Position numbers and translations under genes: made by a program
The notes under the pieces: model-generated
The model's database searches: none
What the model was told of the DNA's origin: nothing
The model's input: only the letters and a program-made list of their open reading frames with translations
Part shown: positions 9,022 to 18,381 of the stretch, in pieces
Layout of the letters: every line of letters begins with the position of its first letter
Position numbering within the stretch: position 1 is the first letter of the stretch
Source: Allomuricauda sp.
GTDB lineage: Bacteria > Bacteroidota > Bacteroidia > Flavobacteriales > Flavobacteriaceae
Length of the DNA stretch: 50,635 nt
NCBI GenBank assembly: GCA_028284725.1
Contig: JANQRD010000232.1
Coordinates: 1 to 50,635, forward strand
Direction: 5' to 3'

Positions 9022-12000
9022 TTAAATTTTTACATTCACACCAATAGTATAGACGGCCGGTATAGGATACGTTTCGTTGTCAACACCATTGGGTACTTCA
9101 GGATTAAATCCATTGTAGTCAAATAAAGTAATAGGCTTTTCAGCAGTAGCGTAAACCCTTATCTGGGGCACATTGTTAAGCTCCCCATTTTTATTTATGG
9201 TATAACCAAGTGTTATATTCTGAATTCTTATAAAATCCCCATCTTCTATGAACCAGGTGTTCAACCGTTGGTTCCACGATTTACGGATACCCGCCGAAGA
9301 GGGATAACTGTTGGTACTTCCTTCCCCATTCCATCGGTTCACGGCAAAGTCGCGATCCCAGTTAGAGTCATTGAAAAAGATGACCTCTCCCCGTTTTCGA
9401 TTGAGGATGGAATTGCCGCCTTGACCCACTGCACTAGCAGAAAAATCCCAGGCTTTATAGTTTATACCGATGTTGAATCCAAAGGTATAAGAGGGTAAAA
9501 ACGACCCTAGGACCGTGCGGTCGTCATCAGTAATGTCGCCATCTCCGTTGATATCGCGATAGATAAAATCACCCGGAGCCAAACCATTGGCAACGGCCAC
9601 CGGGTCTGCCTGTATTTGTGCATCGTTTTGGTACACCCCGATAACCTCACGGCCATAAAATGCGAATATGGATTCCCCAACAATGGAGCGCTGTCTAAAT
9701 TCCGCAGTACCTGCGTCCAAAAATTCGGCATCGCCCAGACTCAACACTTCGTTATCCAGGGTGCCCAGATTACCACCTATAGTATAGCTGAAATCATCCG
9801 AAACCCTTTTGCTCCAGTTTAAGGCAAGTTCAAATCCTTTATTTCTGATTTCCCCTATATTCTGTCGGGTAACACCGGGAATCAGCGGGCGCTCAACCGG
9901 AATTACGGCATCTTTGGTATCACGTATGTAATAGTCGGCTTCCAAGGAGAGGTTGTTATTGAATAAATTGGCAGAGATACCAAAGTTAATTTCCTCAGTG
10001 ACCTCCCATTTCAGAGCAGTAAAGTCACTACTGGTGTTTAATCCGCTAAAAAAGACATCGCCCAAGGCGGTAGTCACCACTTCCGAAGTAATCGATCCTT
10101 CACTGGATGGCACACGATCATTACCCAACTCACCCCAACTTCCACGGAGTTTGAGGAAATTCACCACATTATTGTCTGGAAAGAAAGATTCGCTGGAAAC
10201 GACCCAACCTGCTCCCACGGTTGGAAAATAGCCCCATTTTTCTTGATATTTATTAGTGCCATCCGCCCTGAATGTACCATACAGTAAATAGCGGTTATCA
10301 AAATTATAGGATACCCTACTAAAATAGGAAAGCCCAAATTCCCGCGCTCCCCCATCGGTGGTAACCCTTTCCCCATTCTCTTCTTCCACGATAGTCTCTG
10401 CCAATTCAATAAAGTAGGCTTCAGGCCCCGTTAATGGGAAATTTAATCCCTTAACTTGAATCAAATCCAAAGCTTCATCCCTAAAGGAAACCCCTCCCAA
10501 AACAGTTAAATTGTGCTTGCCAAATGCTTCTGTATAGGTCAAGGTATTGTCCCATATCTGATTGGAGGTTGTGGTTTCCCTTTTTAAAAGGGATGCGTCT
10601 TCTCGCTGAAAGTTGTTGCCAATAAAGTAAGGAAGTCGTACCTCACGTCGATTTGTGTTCTGAAAATTATGATTATAAGCTGTCCTGAATTTTAGCTTTT
10701 CGGGAATGAAATCAATCTCAGCGTAAAAATTTGCCAGGATACTCCTTGTCTTTTCCCTGTTTTCGCTGAAATCCATAATCGGGAATGGATTTTGACTGCC
10801 TCGATAACCCAGATCCTGCGCATTGGCATAAGGGGTGGGAAAGACATTTGGATCTTCCGCAAGTATGGGATCTATCACCGGTAAAATGGGCACGGCAAAA
10901 TAGGCTCGTCTCCATGCCGAGTCCTCTGCATCAAACCTGGTAGAATTGCTCAATACCATATTGCCTCCAACTTTTAGCCAATCATTTACCTGAAAATCAA
11001 TCTTACTACGTAAGTTGAATCGTTCAAATTCATTTTTCATTTTCAGGATACCACCCTGCTCAAAATAGTTGGCCCCAATGGCGTAGGTAGCATTTTCACT
11101 GCCGCCAGTAATCCCAACATTATGATTTTGAATAATCGCCAATCGGGTCACCTCGTCGTACCAGTCTGTGTTTACATCGGGAACGTTGGGATTTACCCGA
11201 CTACGCCCATAACGCTGCATGGCATTTAAGATAAACTGCACGTCGGGATCTGAACCGGATTCCACCGCCAAGGTGGCAAATTGCTCCGCATTGGCCATTT
11301 GGAGAATATTTTGTGGTACCTGATAGCCCGTGTACCCATCGTAGGTGATTTGGGGTTTTTGGTTAAAACTCCCTGATTTGGTCTCTACCAAAACCACTCC
11401 ATTGGCGGCACGCACTCCATAAATAGCGGCAGCTGAAGCATCTTTCAATACGGTAATGGAAGCAATATCCGAAGGATTCAAAAATGCGATATCATTAAAG
11501 AAGGCACCATCAACTACAAATAAGGGTGCACTTGGATCTACCTCATCATTCAGGTTGGGGTCGTAGGACCCAACACCCCTAACCCGCACAGTAGGTGATT
11601 GTCCCGGACCACCATTATTTACAATCTGTAATCCCGCGACCCTTCCTTGCAATGCCTGCATGGCTTGACCCACCGGAGCTATATCCAATACTTCAGAATC
11701 TACTGTTGTAATAGCAGAAGTAAGGTCTTTTACCTTTAACTCCCCATAACCTACCACCACTACCTCGTCAAGGGTCTGCGTATCCTCTTGAAGTGAAACG
11801 TTTATGGTTGTTTGTCCGTTTATCAGTACTTCCTCTGGTTTGAAACCGATATAACTGAACACCAATGTACCATTACTTGGAACCGCGTCCAAACTATAAT
11901 TACCATCGAAATCGGTTTGGATTCCCGTTGTTGTACCTTTTAGGATAACATTGGCACCTGGCATGGGCTCCCCTTGGTCGTCGGTTACAGTTCCCGAAAC

Positions 12001-12081
12001 CGTTATTGTATTGTCTTGGGCCAAAACACCTATCTGAGCCAACAAAAACAAGATTAGCAATAATGAATGTTTTATTTTCAT
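9022..12081 (-). CDS. SusC/RagA-family TonB-dependent transporter (no STN domain)
   Basis: 1019 aa; CarboxypepD_reg-like N-terminus (VSGTVTDDQGEPMPGANVILKGT), DEVVVVGYG plug box, VLKDASAAAIYGVRAANGVVLVETK, C-terminal beta-barrel. Confidence 0.95.
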   Translation of the reverse strand: MKIKHSLLLILFLLAQIGVLAQDNTITVSGTVTDDQGEPMPGANVILKGTTTGIQTDFDGNYSLDAVPSNGTLVFSYIGFKPEEVLINGQTTINVSLQEDTQTLDEVVVVGYGELKVKDLTSAITTVDSEVLDIAPVGQAMQALQGRVAGLQIVNNGGPGQSPTVRVRGVGSYDPNLNDEVDPSAPLFVVDGAFFNDIAFLNPSDIASITVLKDASAAAIYGVRAANGVVLVETKSGSFNQKPQITYDGYTGYQVPQNILQMANAEQFATLAVESGSDPDVQFILNAMQRYGRSRVNPNVPDVNTDWYDEVTRLAIIQNHNVGITGGSENATYAIGANYFEQGGILKMKNEFERFNLRSKIDFQVNDWLKVGGNMVLSNSTRFDAEDSAWRRAYFAVPILPVIDPILAEDPNVFPTPYANAQDLGYRGSQNPFPIMDFSENREKTRSILANFYAEIDFIPEKLKFRTAYNHNFQNTNRREVRLPYFIGNNFQREDASLLKRETTTSNQIWDNTLTYTEAFGKHNLTVLGGVSFRDEALDLIQVKGLNFPLTGPEAYFIELAETIVEEENGERVTTDGGAREFGLSYFSRVSYNFDNRYLLYGTFRADGTNKYQEKWGYFPTVGAGWVVSSESFFPDNNVVNFLKLRGSWGELGNDRVPSSEGSITSEVVTTALGDVFFSGLNTSSDFTALKWEVTEEINFGISANLFNNNLSLEADYYIRDTKDAVIPVERPLIPGVTRQNIGEIRNKGFELALNWSKRVSDDFSYTIGGNLGTLDNEVLSLGDAEFLDAGTAEFRQRSIVGESIFAFYGREVIGVYQNDAQIQADPVAVANGLAPGDFIYRDINGDGDITDDDRTVLGSFLPSYTFGFNIGINYKAWDFSASAVGQGGNSILNRKRGEVIFFNDSNWDRDFAVNRWNGEGSTNSYPSSAGIRKSWNQRLNTWFIEDGDFIRIQNITLGYTINKNGELNNVPQIRVYATAEKPITLFDYNGFNPEVPNGVDNETYPIPAVYTIGVNVKI

Positions 12082-12249
12082 GAATGTTCAAAAATTGAGT
12101 TAGAATATTACCAAATTAGCAAAGAGCTATGGTGTTTGGTGGATTTGACATTACATAACAATTACATCATAAAAAACCGCATTGAAAGGCCATATTTCAC
12201 AGGATTTGTGTGGTGGCGTGTCAAATTTTTAAAAAAAACTTTAACACTG

Positions 12250-12268
12250 TGATGTATTAATGATGTAG
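12250..12268. promoter_or_regulatory. Candidate regulator site tgatgtattaatgatgtag upstream of susC
   Basis: 19-nt element matching in ends and core an element upstream of the Y_Y_Y/LuxR regulator gene (15188-15206). Confidence 0.4.
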
Positions 12269-12315
12269 CTCGGTAAACAGCAAAATTGTATCCGAAATCT
12301 GACAAACATCAAACC

Positions 12316-15087
12316 CTAAAAGGTGATCAGAAAGTTTGAGAGGTTTTCAGATCCATCCAAACTTAACTTTTTCCGCAACCTGTAACGATGTATCTCAACC
12401 CCTCGAATGGAAATTGCCATTAAAGGTGCTATTTCCTTAGTTGATAGGTTCATTTTTAAATAGGCACACAATTTCAAGTCCTTTGGCGTTAGCGATGGAT
12501 AAGATTTTAGGAGTCTTTCAAAAAAATCTTCGTGTAGCTCTTTAAAATTCATTTCAAAACGCTTCCAATCCTCAGTATCCTTTATGGAACTGTTCAGTTT
12601 CCGCATAAAAGATCGATAACGTTGCGAATTGGAGAACTTGTCCTTGTTCATGAGAAGTAGATTTTTCAACTCTAAAATGATTTCATTCTTCTTTGCAATA
12701 TTCAAGGTCGTGTTGGCCAACTCGTTTTGCTTTAATTTGATTTCCCTGCCGAGTTTTTCCTTTTCCAGTTTGGCAAGTCGCTCCTGCTGTTCTTTTTCCA
12801 TCTGTTCCTCCAATTCCAATTGCCTTCTTTTCAATTTGATTCGATTGTATCGACGGACAAGAAGTACGGTCCCCACGGCCAACGCAACATATAGAAAGAT
12901 GCTTGCTTTTGACAGATACCAGGGAGGGGAGATTTCAAACCTGATTGTTTTTGGTTGGGATACTTTATTTCCCAAACCAACTGTTGAAATTTCAAAGGAA
13001 TAATCGCCATGTGGCAAGTTTTGAAACGTAATAAATCCCGATTCCGCAAACTCTGAATATTCTTTCGGACCCTGCAGTTCATAATGGTACCGGGAATTGA
13101 TCAATTTGGGAGAAGCTACTGAAATTGTAATGTCACGGGAATGCTTATACGGTATTTGCAAAACCTCACCGGCAAGCAGGGAGTGTGTATTTTTTTCATC
13201 TTTCAAAACATTCAGTTGTGGTGCGGGCAAGTCCAGTTCCTCCGATTGTCTAAGCAGGTCCGATGTGTTGATTCTTGCAAACCCATCACTCAATGAAACC
13301 AATACCGTGGAATCACTGGTCTTGACGATACGTTGCGAATCCGGTATCAGCCGCTCCCGTATAGGTGTATCGGTAACCAACAAGCTGTCCATTTTCAAAT
13401 CTGTATAAATGAGCTCTTTTTTCCCTACACCATTTACGAACCAAAAGTGATTGTCGTCGTAAAACAAGAGTTCATTGCCGGTGTACCTATTGAATTCATC
13501 AAAGCTGATGATACGGTCGGTAATGGGGTCGTACTTAAACCATTCACCCTCACTGTAAAAAGCAATCTGATTTTTTATGTTGTATATCCGAACGTTGTAC
13601 TTACTGGGTACTTTGCTTCCGTTGAACTGCTGTATTCGCTGTACTTTATGGTACGTATCGCCAAAATGTACCCTAAAGTATCCCTTGTAGGGGTGTATAG
13701 CCCATAATATTTTTGGGGTTTCGAAGCAAATTTGCTTCACCGGGAAATCGATTCCATCGATTCTCGAAACGGACCACGCGCCATTTGTGTTTTTTTCAAA
13801 AAGAGCCAGGCCAATATAGGTGCCCTGGATGTATGCGGCACTTTGTTCGGGAATCTTTTTGATTTGGTATCCCCCTGAAAGTGAAGAGACCAAATTGAAA
13901 GTACCGTCCTCTATTTTGTAGGTCCCCGTATTGTGGCCCACAAGCAAATCGCCTTCAAACTCCTCCAAATCCCATACATGACCCTGGGAACCATCTATAA
14001 AATTCAACTTATCATCCTCAAAACAGAAAACACCAGTATTACTGCCCAGATACAGCTTTTCGTTAAACTGGGCCAAATCATAGACTGTTCCCAAAACACC
14101 CGAAAAATCGGTGTAATAGGCAATGGGATTATTCAATTTTACCCTGGCCAACCCATTATCAAGACCCAACCACAGCTGATCCTGATATTGAAGCATAGAA
14201 AGAACCGTATTGTTTTGGAGCCCGGAGGCCCTGTTGAATACTTGTGCATTTTCCGACGCTGTATCGAATAGATACATCCCATTTTTAATGGTGCCAAAAG
14301 CAATTTTGCCATTCCCCAGATCCAACATTTTATTAAGTTGGTGGGCCTTTAGGTCATCATTAATTTTTGCAGTCCAGGGTTCAATGGTTTTGCCATTAAA
14401 AAAATAGCAGCCATTCAGCTTGGTACCAACCAGAAGACCGTCGTCCAATAAAATCATGTCAGTAACATTCTTGTCGGACAACTGTTCCTGACCTTCAAGA
14501 GGAATGAGCTCGTCATCCGCTAGTTCAAAAAGTCCCATGTCCCCTGCCGCTACAATGATTCTTTTGTTGTACCGGATAAAGTCAGATATAATCTGTGGAG
14601 GATGCACCACCTTGATTTTCCCATTCCTGAAGATATAGATCGATGCGAACGAACGGAATAAAATGGCATCATCCAGAGGTAATATTTCCCATAATTCCTC
14701 ACTGGTGAACGAATACTCGTTGATAAGATGTGTCAACGAGTTATAGTGGAGCTTTCCTATTTTATCTTTCTTCCAATAACCTAATTCTTCATATGAACCC
14801 GTGTAGATACTATCACCAACGGTTGCCACCGACCTAATGATGGTATTGTCCGGCAGCTTGTTAAGAATCCATTCCTCACCATTGTAATGCAGTAATCCCT
14901 TATTGTTCGCCACAAAAAGTTCCCCATCATTGTTCACGGCCAAGCCCCAATTTTTACTGCCGCCTCCATACTCCGACAACTTGTAGTTGTATACGGGTGG
15001 TAATATGTTTTGAGCAAAGGCAAAGAAGGGTAAAAGAAAGAACAGTATTCTTACTTTGAACCTAAAAGAAATTGGTATTGCATGCAT
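12316..15087 (-). CDS. Sensor-regulator with beta-propeller, Y_Y_Y, TM and coiled-coil segments and a C-terminal LuxR-type HTH
   Basis: Track ORF is 12316..15186; the ATG at 15087 (MHAIPISFRFKVRILFFLLPFFAFAQ) gives a proper signal peptide. Reg_prop-like repeats, YHYELQGPKEYSEF...LPHGDYSFEIST, TM, coiled coil, then YPSLTPKDLKLCAYLKMNLSTKEIAPLMAISIRGVEIHRYRLRKKL. No histidine kinase seen. Confidence 0.85.
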   Translation of the reverse strand: MHAIPISFRFKVRILFFLLPFFAFAQNILPPVYNYKLSEYGGGSKNWGLAVNNDGELFVANNKGLLHYNGEEWILNKLPDNTIIRSVATVGDSIYTGSYEELGYWKKDKIGKLHYNSLTHLINEYSFTSEELWEILPLDDAILFRSFASIYIFRNGKIKVVHPPQIISDFIRYNKRIIVAAGDMGLFELADDELIPLEGQEQLSDKNVTDMILLDDGLLVGTKLNGCYFFNGKTIEPWTAKINDDLKAHQLNKMLDLGNGKIAFGTIKNGMYLFDTASENAQVFNRASGLQNNTVLSMLQYQDQLWLGLDNGLARVKLNNPIAYYTDFSGVLGTVYDLAQFNEKLYLGSNTGVFCFEDDKLNFIDGSQGHVWDLEEFEGDLLVGHNTGTYKIEDGTFNLVSSLSGGYQIKKIPEQSAAYIQGTYIGLALFEKNTNGAWSVSRIDGIDFPVKQICFETPKILWAIHPYKGYFRVHFGDTYHKVQRIQQFNGSKVPSKYNVRIYNIKNQIAFYSEGEWFKYDPITDRIISFDEFNRYTGNELLFYDDNHFWFVNGVGKKELIYTDLKMDSLLVTDTPIRERLIPDSQRIVKTSDSTVLVSLSDGFARINTSDLLRQSEELDLPAPQLNVLKDEKNTHSLLAGEVLQIPYKHSRDITISVASPKLINSRYHYELQGPKEYSEFAESGFITFQNLPHGDYSFEISTVGLGNKVSQPKTIRFEISPPWYLSKASIFLYVALAVGTVLLVRRYNRIKLKRRQLELEEQMEKEQQERLAKLEKEKLGREIKLKQNELANTTLNIAKKNEIILELKNLLLMNKDKFSNSQRYRSFMRKLNSSIKDTEDWKRFEMNFKELHEDFFERLLKSYPSLTPKDLKLCAYLKMNLSTKEIAPLMAISIRGVEIHRYRLRKKLSLDGSENLSNFLITF

Positions 15088-15187
15088 ACAAAAGTTGAGG
15101 TTAAAATCAACATTAATACATGAATATACAAAACATACATTTTGGCAAAAAGGGTTCGAAAAGCCGAAAACTATAAACTCGGCCACT

Positions 15188-15206
15188 TGATGTAGTATTA
15201 ATGTAG
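15188..15206. promoter_or_regulatory. Candidate regulator site tgatgtagtattaatgtag upstream of the Y_Y_Y/LuxR regulator gene
   Basis: Same 19-nt length, TGATGTA...TGTAG ends and TATTAATG core as 12250-12268. Confidence 0.4.
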
Positions 15207-15283
15207 TTTTTTTTAGCGGTGACCTCCCTTCTTACTTTTAGAAGACTTGTAGTGCCCACGTATTATGTCTGTGCCAAAAAAGA

Positions 15284-15314
15284 TTTGATATAATTGATAT
15301 ATCAATTATATTTG
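15284..15314 (+). promoter_or_regulatory. Bacteroidota-type promoter TTTG-N19-TAnnTTTG containing a perfect 24-nt palindrome (15288-15311), upstream of marR
   Basis: TTTG at 15284-15287, 19-nt spacer, TATATTTG at 15307-15314; palindrome ATATAATTGATATATCAATTATAT fills the spacer and enters the -7 box. Confidence 0.75.
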
Positions 15315-15319
15315 TATCA

Positions 15320-15790
15320 ATGATAAAGACCATCCCAACATCCCGATTGGAACATGTGCCCTTTTATATCTTGGAAAAGGCCATCAAATCCTACCGTCAG
15401 TTTGCACAGCGCAATCTCAAGGAAGTCAATAAGGATATCACTATCGACCAGTGGTTGATCTTGAAGACCATATACGATAACCCTAATAGCAGCCAACGTG
15501 AAATAGCGGAGAATGTTTTTAAGGACGTAGCCTCGGTTACCCGTATGATTGAACTATTGGTGACCAAAGGGTTTTTAGCAAGGTCATTACATACCGAAGA
15601 TAGACGGAGATTCGGCCTAGAGCTGACTTCGAAGGGCAGGAAGGTACAGGAAGACCTAATGCCAGTAATCCTGCAGAACAGAAATATCGCCCTTGATGGA
15701 TTGAGCGCAAAAGAAATAGAGACCTTAAAGAAGCTCTTGCATAAAATCATCAATAATTGCACAAAAGTAAAACATCAAAAAGCGAAATAA
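15320..15790 (+). CDS. MarR-family transcriptional regulator
   Basis: 156 aa; ITIDQWLILKTIYDNPNSSQREIAENVFKDVASVTRMIELLVTKGFLARSLHTEDRRRFGLELTSKGRKV is the winged-helix signature. Confidence 0.92.
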   Translation: MIKTIPTSRLEHVPFYILEKAIKSYRQFAQRNLKEVNKDITIDQWLILKTIYDNPNSSQREIAENVFKDVASVTRMIELLVTKGFLARSLHTEDRRRFGLELTSKGRKVQEDLMPVILQNRNIALDGLSAKEIETLKKLLHKIINNCTKVKHQKAK

Positions 15791-15792
15791 TC

Positions 15793-17124
15793 ATGAGAAA
15801 AATCTCAATGCTACTCCTAGCATTTATGTACGGGATGTTCCAACCTTCCCTTGCACAAACAACTGTTGAGAAGCTTACCGGAAAAGAACAAAGGGAAGTT
15901 ATTGACTCCATTACCACGATTCTTGAGGCCAATTATATCTTCCCTGAGGTAGCTTCAAAAATGAACACCCTTCTACAGGATAAACTTAAACAGGGAGCGT
16001 ACAAAAAAATCAGTGATCCAAGCGAATTTGCCCAACTCTTGACGACTGATCTTCAATCCATCAGCAAAGACAAGCATCTACGGGTACGTTTTGATCCCGA
16101 TGGTATTGCTCAAAGAAGAAACGCATCCCTCTCGGCCTCGGACAGTATCGCTTTTGCGGAAAGACAATTGATCAGAAGGAGAGCTGGTAACTACGGCTTT
16201 AAAGAAATCCGTATTCTGGATGGCAACATAGGTTACCTCAACCTAACCGGGTTTTCTTCTGTGGATGAGGAAGCGGGCGCTACCGCCCAGGCAGCGATGA
16301 ATTTCTTAAGCAATACCGACGCCTTAATCATCGACCTTCGTCAAAATGGCGGTGGAAACCCGTCCATGATACAATTGATCACCAGTTATCTCTATGGTCC
16401 CGAACCAATACATTTAAACAGCTTTTACAATAGACCTGAGGACTCCCATTCACAAACATGGACCCTCCCCTATGTTCCCGGGAAACGCAGACCGGATGTA
16501 GACGTTTATGTATTGACCAGTGCGAATACTTTTTCGGCCGCTGAGGAATTCAGTTATAACCTCCGTAATCTGGAACGTGCCACTTTAATAGGTGAAACTA
16601 CCGGGGGTGGCGCACATCCTGGAGGTACACAAATTGCCACGGACAGGTTTACGGTTTGGGTTCCCACTGGTCGGGCCATAAACCCAATTACAGAGACCAA
16701 TTGGGAAGGTGTGGGGGTCGAGCCTCATATCAAGGTGTCTGCCAAAGAGGCCTTGAAAGTGGCAAAGATCACAGCTTTGGAAACGATTTTGAAACGCTCC
16801 GATATCGAAAAAAACTTTCATCTGCAATGGGCACTGGACGGTTATAAAGCGGAAAAAGATGCCGTAGTAATCGATACAGCTACACTGAAGTCATATACTG
16901 GAGATTTCGGCCCAAGAAAGATCCGTTTTAAAGAAGGTATGCTTTATTATCAAAGGGAAGGCAATCCAGAACACGAACTCATACCCATGAGTAGAGATAT
17001 GTTCAGAATCGCTGAGATACCTTACTTCAGACTTCAAATACTCAAGGAGCAAGGGAAAGCGGTTGGACTTCAAGGTTTATACAGCAACGGCAGAACAGAT
17101 AAAAACATGAGGTCCGAAAATTAG
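15793..17124 (+). CDS. S41-family (C-terminal processing type) peptidase, secreted
   Basis: Track start 15757 overlaps marR; ATG at 15793 gives signal peptide MRKISMLLLAFMYGMFQPSLAQ. GNIGYLNLTGF, DALIIDLRQNGGGNPSMIQL, VYVLTSANTFSAAEEFSYNL, GETTGGGAHPG. Confidence 0.88.
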   Translation: MRKISMLLLAFMYGMFQPSLAQTTVEKLTGKEQREVIDSITTILEANYIFPEVASKMNTLLQDKLKQGAYKKISDPSEFAQLLTTDLQSISKDKHLRVRFDPDGIAQRRNASLSASDSIAFAERQLIRRRAGNYGFKEIRILDGNIGYLNLTGFSSVDEEAGATAQAAMNFLSNTDALIIDLRQNGGGNPSMIQLITSYLYGPEPIHLNSFYNRPEDSHSQTWTLPYVPGKRRPDVDVYVLTSANTFSAAEEFSYNLRNLERATLIGETTGGGAHPGGTQIATDRFTVWVPTGRAINPITETNWEGVGVEPHIKVSAKEALKVAKITALETILKRSDIEKNFHLQWALDGYKAEKDAVVIDTATLKSYTGDFGPRKIRFKEGMLYYQREGNPEHELIPMSRDMFRIAEIPYFRLQILKEQGKAVGLQGLYSNGRTDKNMRSEN

Positions 17125-17243
17125 TGCCAAACCAGCCAACGCTGTCCCTTGCAGTACGGATGAAGGGGTTTAACCACGCGCATCAAACAGTTAAGAGGTG
17201 TAACAAAAGTTTTCTTGGAATCTCTCTAAGAAAACAACCAATT

Positions 17244-18302
17244 ATGAAAAAGCAAGTTACACTTCTACAAATTTTACTGTTTACATCTACTTCCGTATTG
17301 CTCTCATCTTGTGCGAATAAAACCAAAAAAATGGATGAAGCGGTAGCCGAATGTTTTTCACCATGTAACGATGAGGGCTATGTTTTTTGTTACCAAGACA
17401 TTGCTAATTTTCGCGAGACCCTTGATGTAATGCAATCTGGCGGAGACACCTTAGCCGCATTTGAAACCTATTTTACCAAAGCGTCACCAGGAATGAAAGG
17501 GTGGATCTCCAGATATAATTGGACACCAGATAAATTGGCCAAAAGAGTGGCCAAACAGCCCAAGTACTATGCATCCTTAGCAAATGTTGACGGTGAACTC
17601 AAAAAGTTGGAAAAAGAGATTTCCATGCATTATGATAAGATAAAATCACTTTATCCTGCCGAATTCGTTGCTATTCCTCCTACCTACTATTTCATCATGT
17701 GGGGCGGCGGAGGCAGCATAGAATTGACCGGCAATATGATCAGTATGGACTATTTTGGGTATAACGACACCTTGGACTTGAGTGAATTTGAGCAATATGG
17801 GGGGCTTTTTCCAAAAGGCTCTTTCCCTTTGGTGAGTGTTGAAGATGTTCCCCAGGTCGCTGTGCACGAAGTGGTTCATCTTTTTCAAACCTATCTGCAG
17901 GGTGAAATTGATTATGTTTCCATATATCTGGAAGATTCCAAAAATACGATGTTGGCCTATGCTATCCGTGAGGGTAGTGCTGAATTTCTCACGGATTTGG
18001 CTACTGGCCTAAAAGATCCAAAGAAACACAACTACGGTAACACCCATGAAAAAGAACTCTGGGAAAAATTTAAACCCTTATTAAACAAGCGTCCCGATGA
18101 TCACAAAGGCTGGTTTTCAGGAAGGTCCGACACCAACCCTGATTGGCCATGGCAAATTGGATACTACGTAGGTCACAAGATGACCGAACATTATTACAAT
18201 ACCGCTGAGGACAAGGATAAAGCTTTGCTGGATATATTCACAGCTAAGGAAGAAGCCTTGTACCAAAAAATTGCTGATCTGTACGATACAAAGTTTCAAT
18301 AA
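17244..18302 (+). CDS. Putative Zn-dependent (HExxH) lipoprotein, GldB/DUF2268-like
   Basis: Track start 17124 is a GTG; ATG at 17244 gives MKKQVTLLQILLFTSTSVLLSSCANK (lipobox). AVHEVVHLFQTYL plus downstream EGSAEFLTDL. Confidence 0.6.
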   Translation: MKKQVTLLQILLFTSTSVLLSSCANKTKKMDEAVAECFSPCNDEGYVFCYQDIANFRETLDVMQSGGDTLAAFETYFTKASPGMKGWISRYNWTPDKLAKRVAKQPKYYASLANVDGELKKLEKEISMHYDKIKSLYPAEFVAIPPTYYFIMWGGGGSIELTGNMISMDYFGYNDTLDLSEFEQYGGLFPKGSFPLVSVEDVPQVAVHEVVHLFQTYLQGEIDYVSIYLEDSKNTMLAYAIREGSAEFLTDLATGLKDPKKHNYGNTHEKELWEKFKPLLNKRPDDHKGWFSGRSDTNPDWPWQIGYYVGHKMTEHYYNTAEDKDKALLDIFTAKEEALYQKIADLYDTKFQ

Positions 18303-18381
18303 TGCATACTAAAAACCGGAATTGCTATATCCAATCTCTCAAATCCTATTTTGGGATGGAAAGAGTTGACCCAGTTTGTTT

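Noticed and set aside
15088-15186. 33-aa N-terminal extension of the Y_Y_Y/LuxR regulator
   Set aside because: The extension precedes a good signal peptide starting at ATG 15087 and would hide it; likely 5' UTR.
17124-17243. 40-aa N-terminal extension (GTG start) of the HExxH lipoprotein
   Set aside because: ATG at 17244 yields a standard lipoprotein signal; the extension is probably untranslated leader.
18303-18381. Possible terminator between convergent HExxH lipoprotein and FGE genes
   Set aside because: No stem stronger than a few base pairs could be seen by eye.
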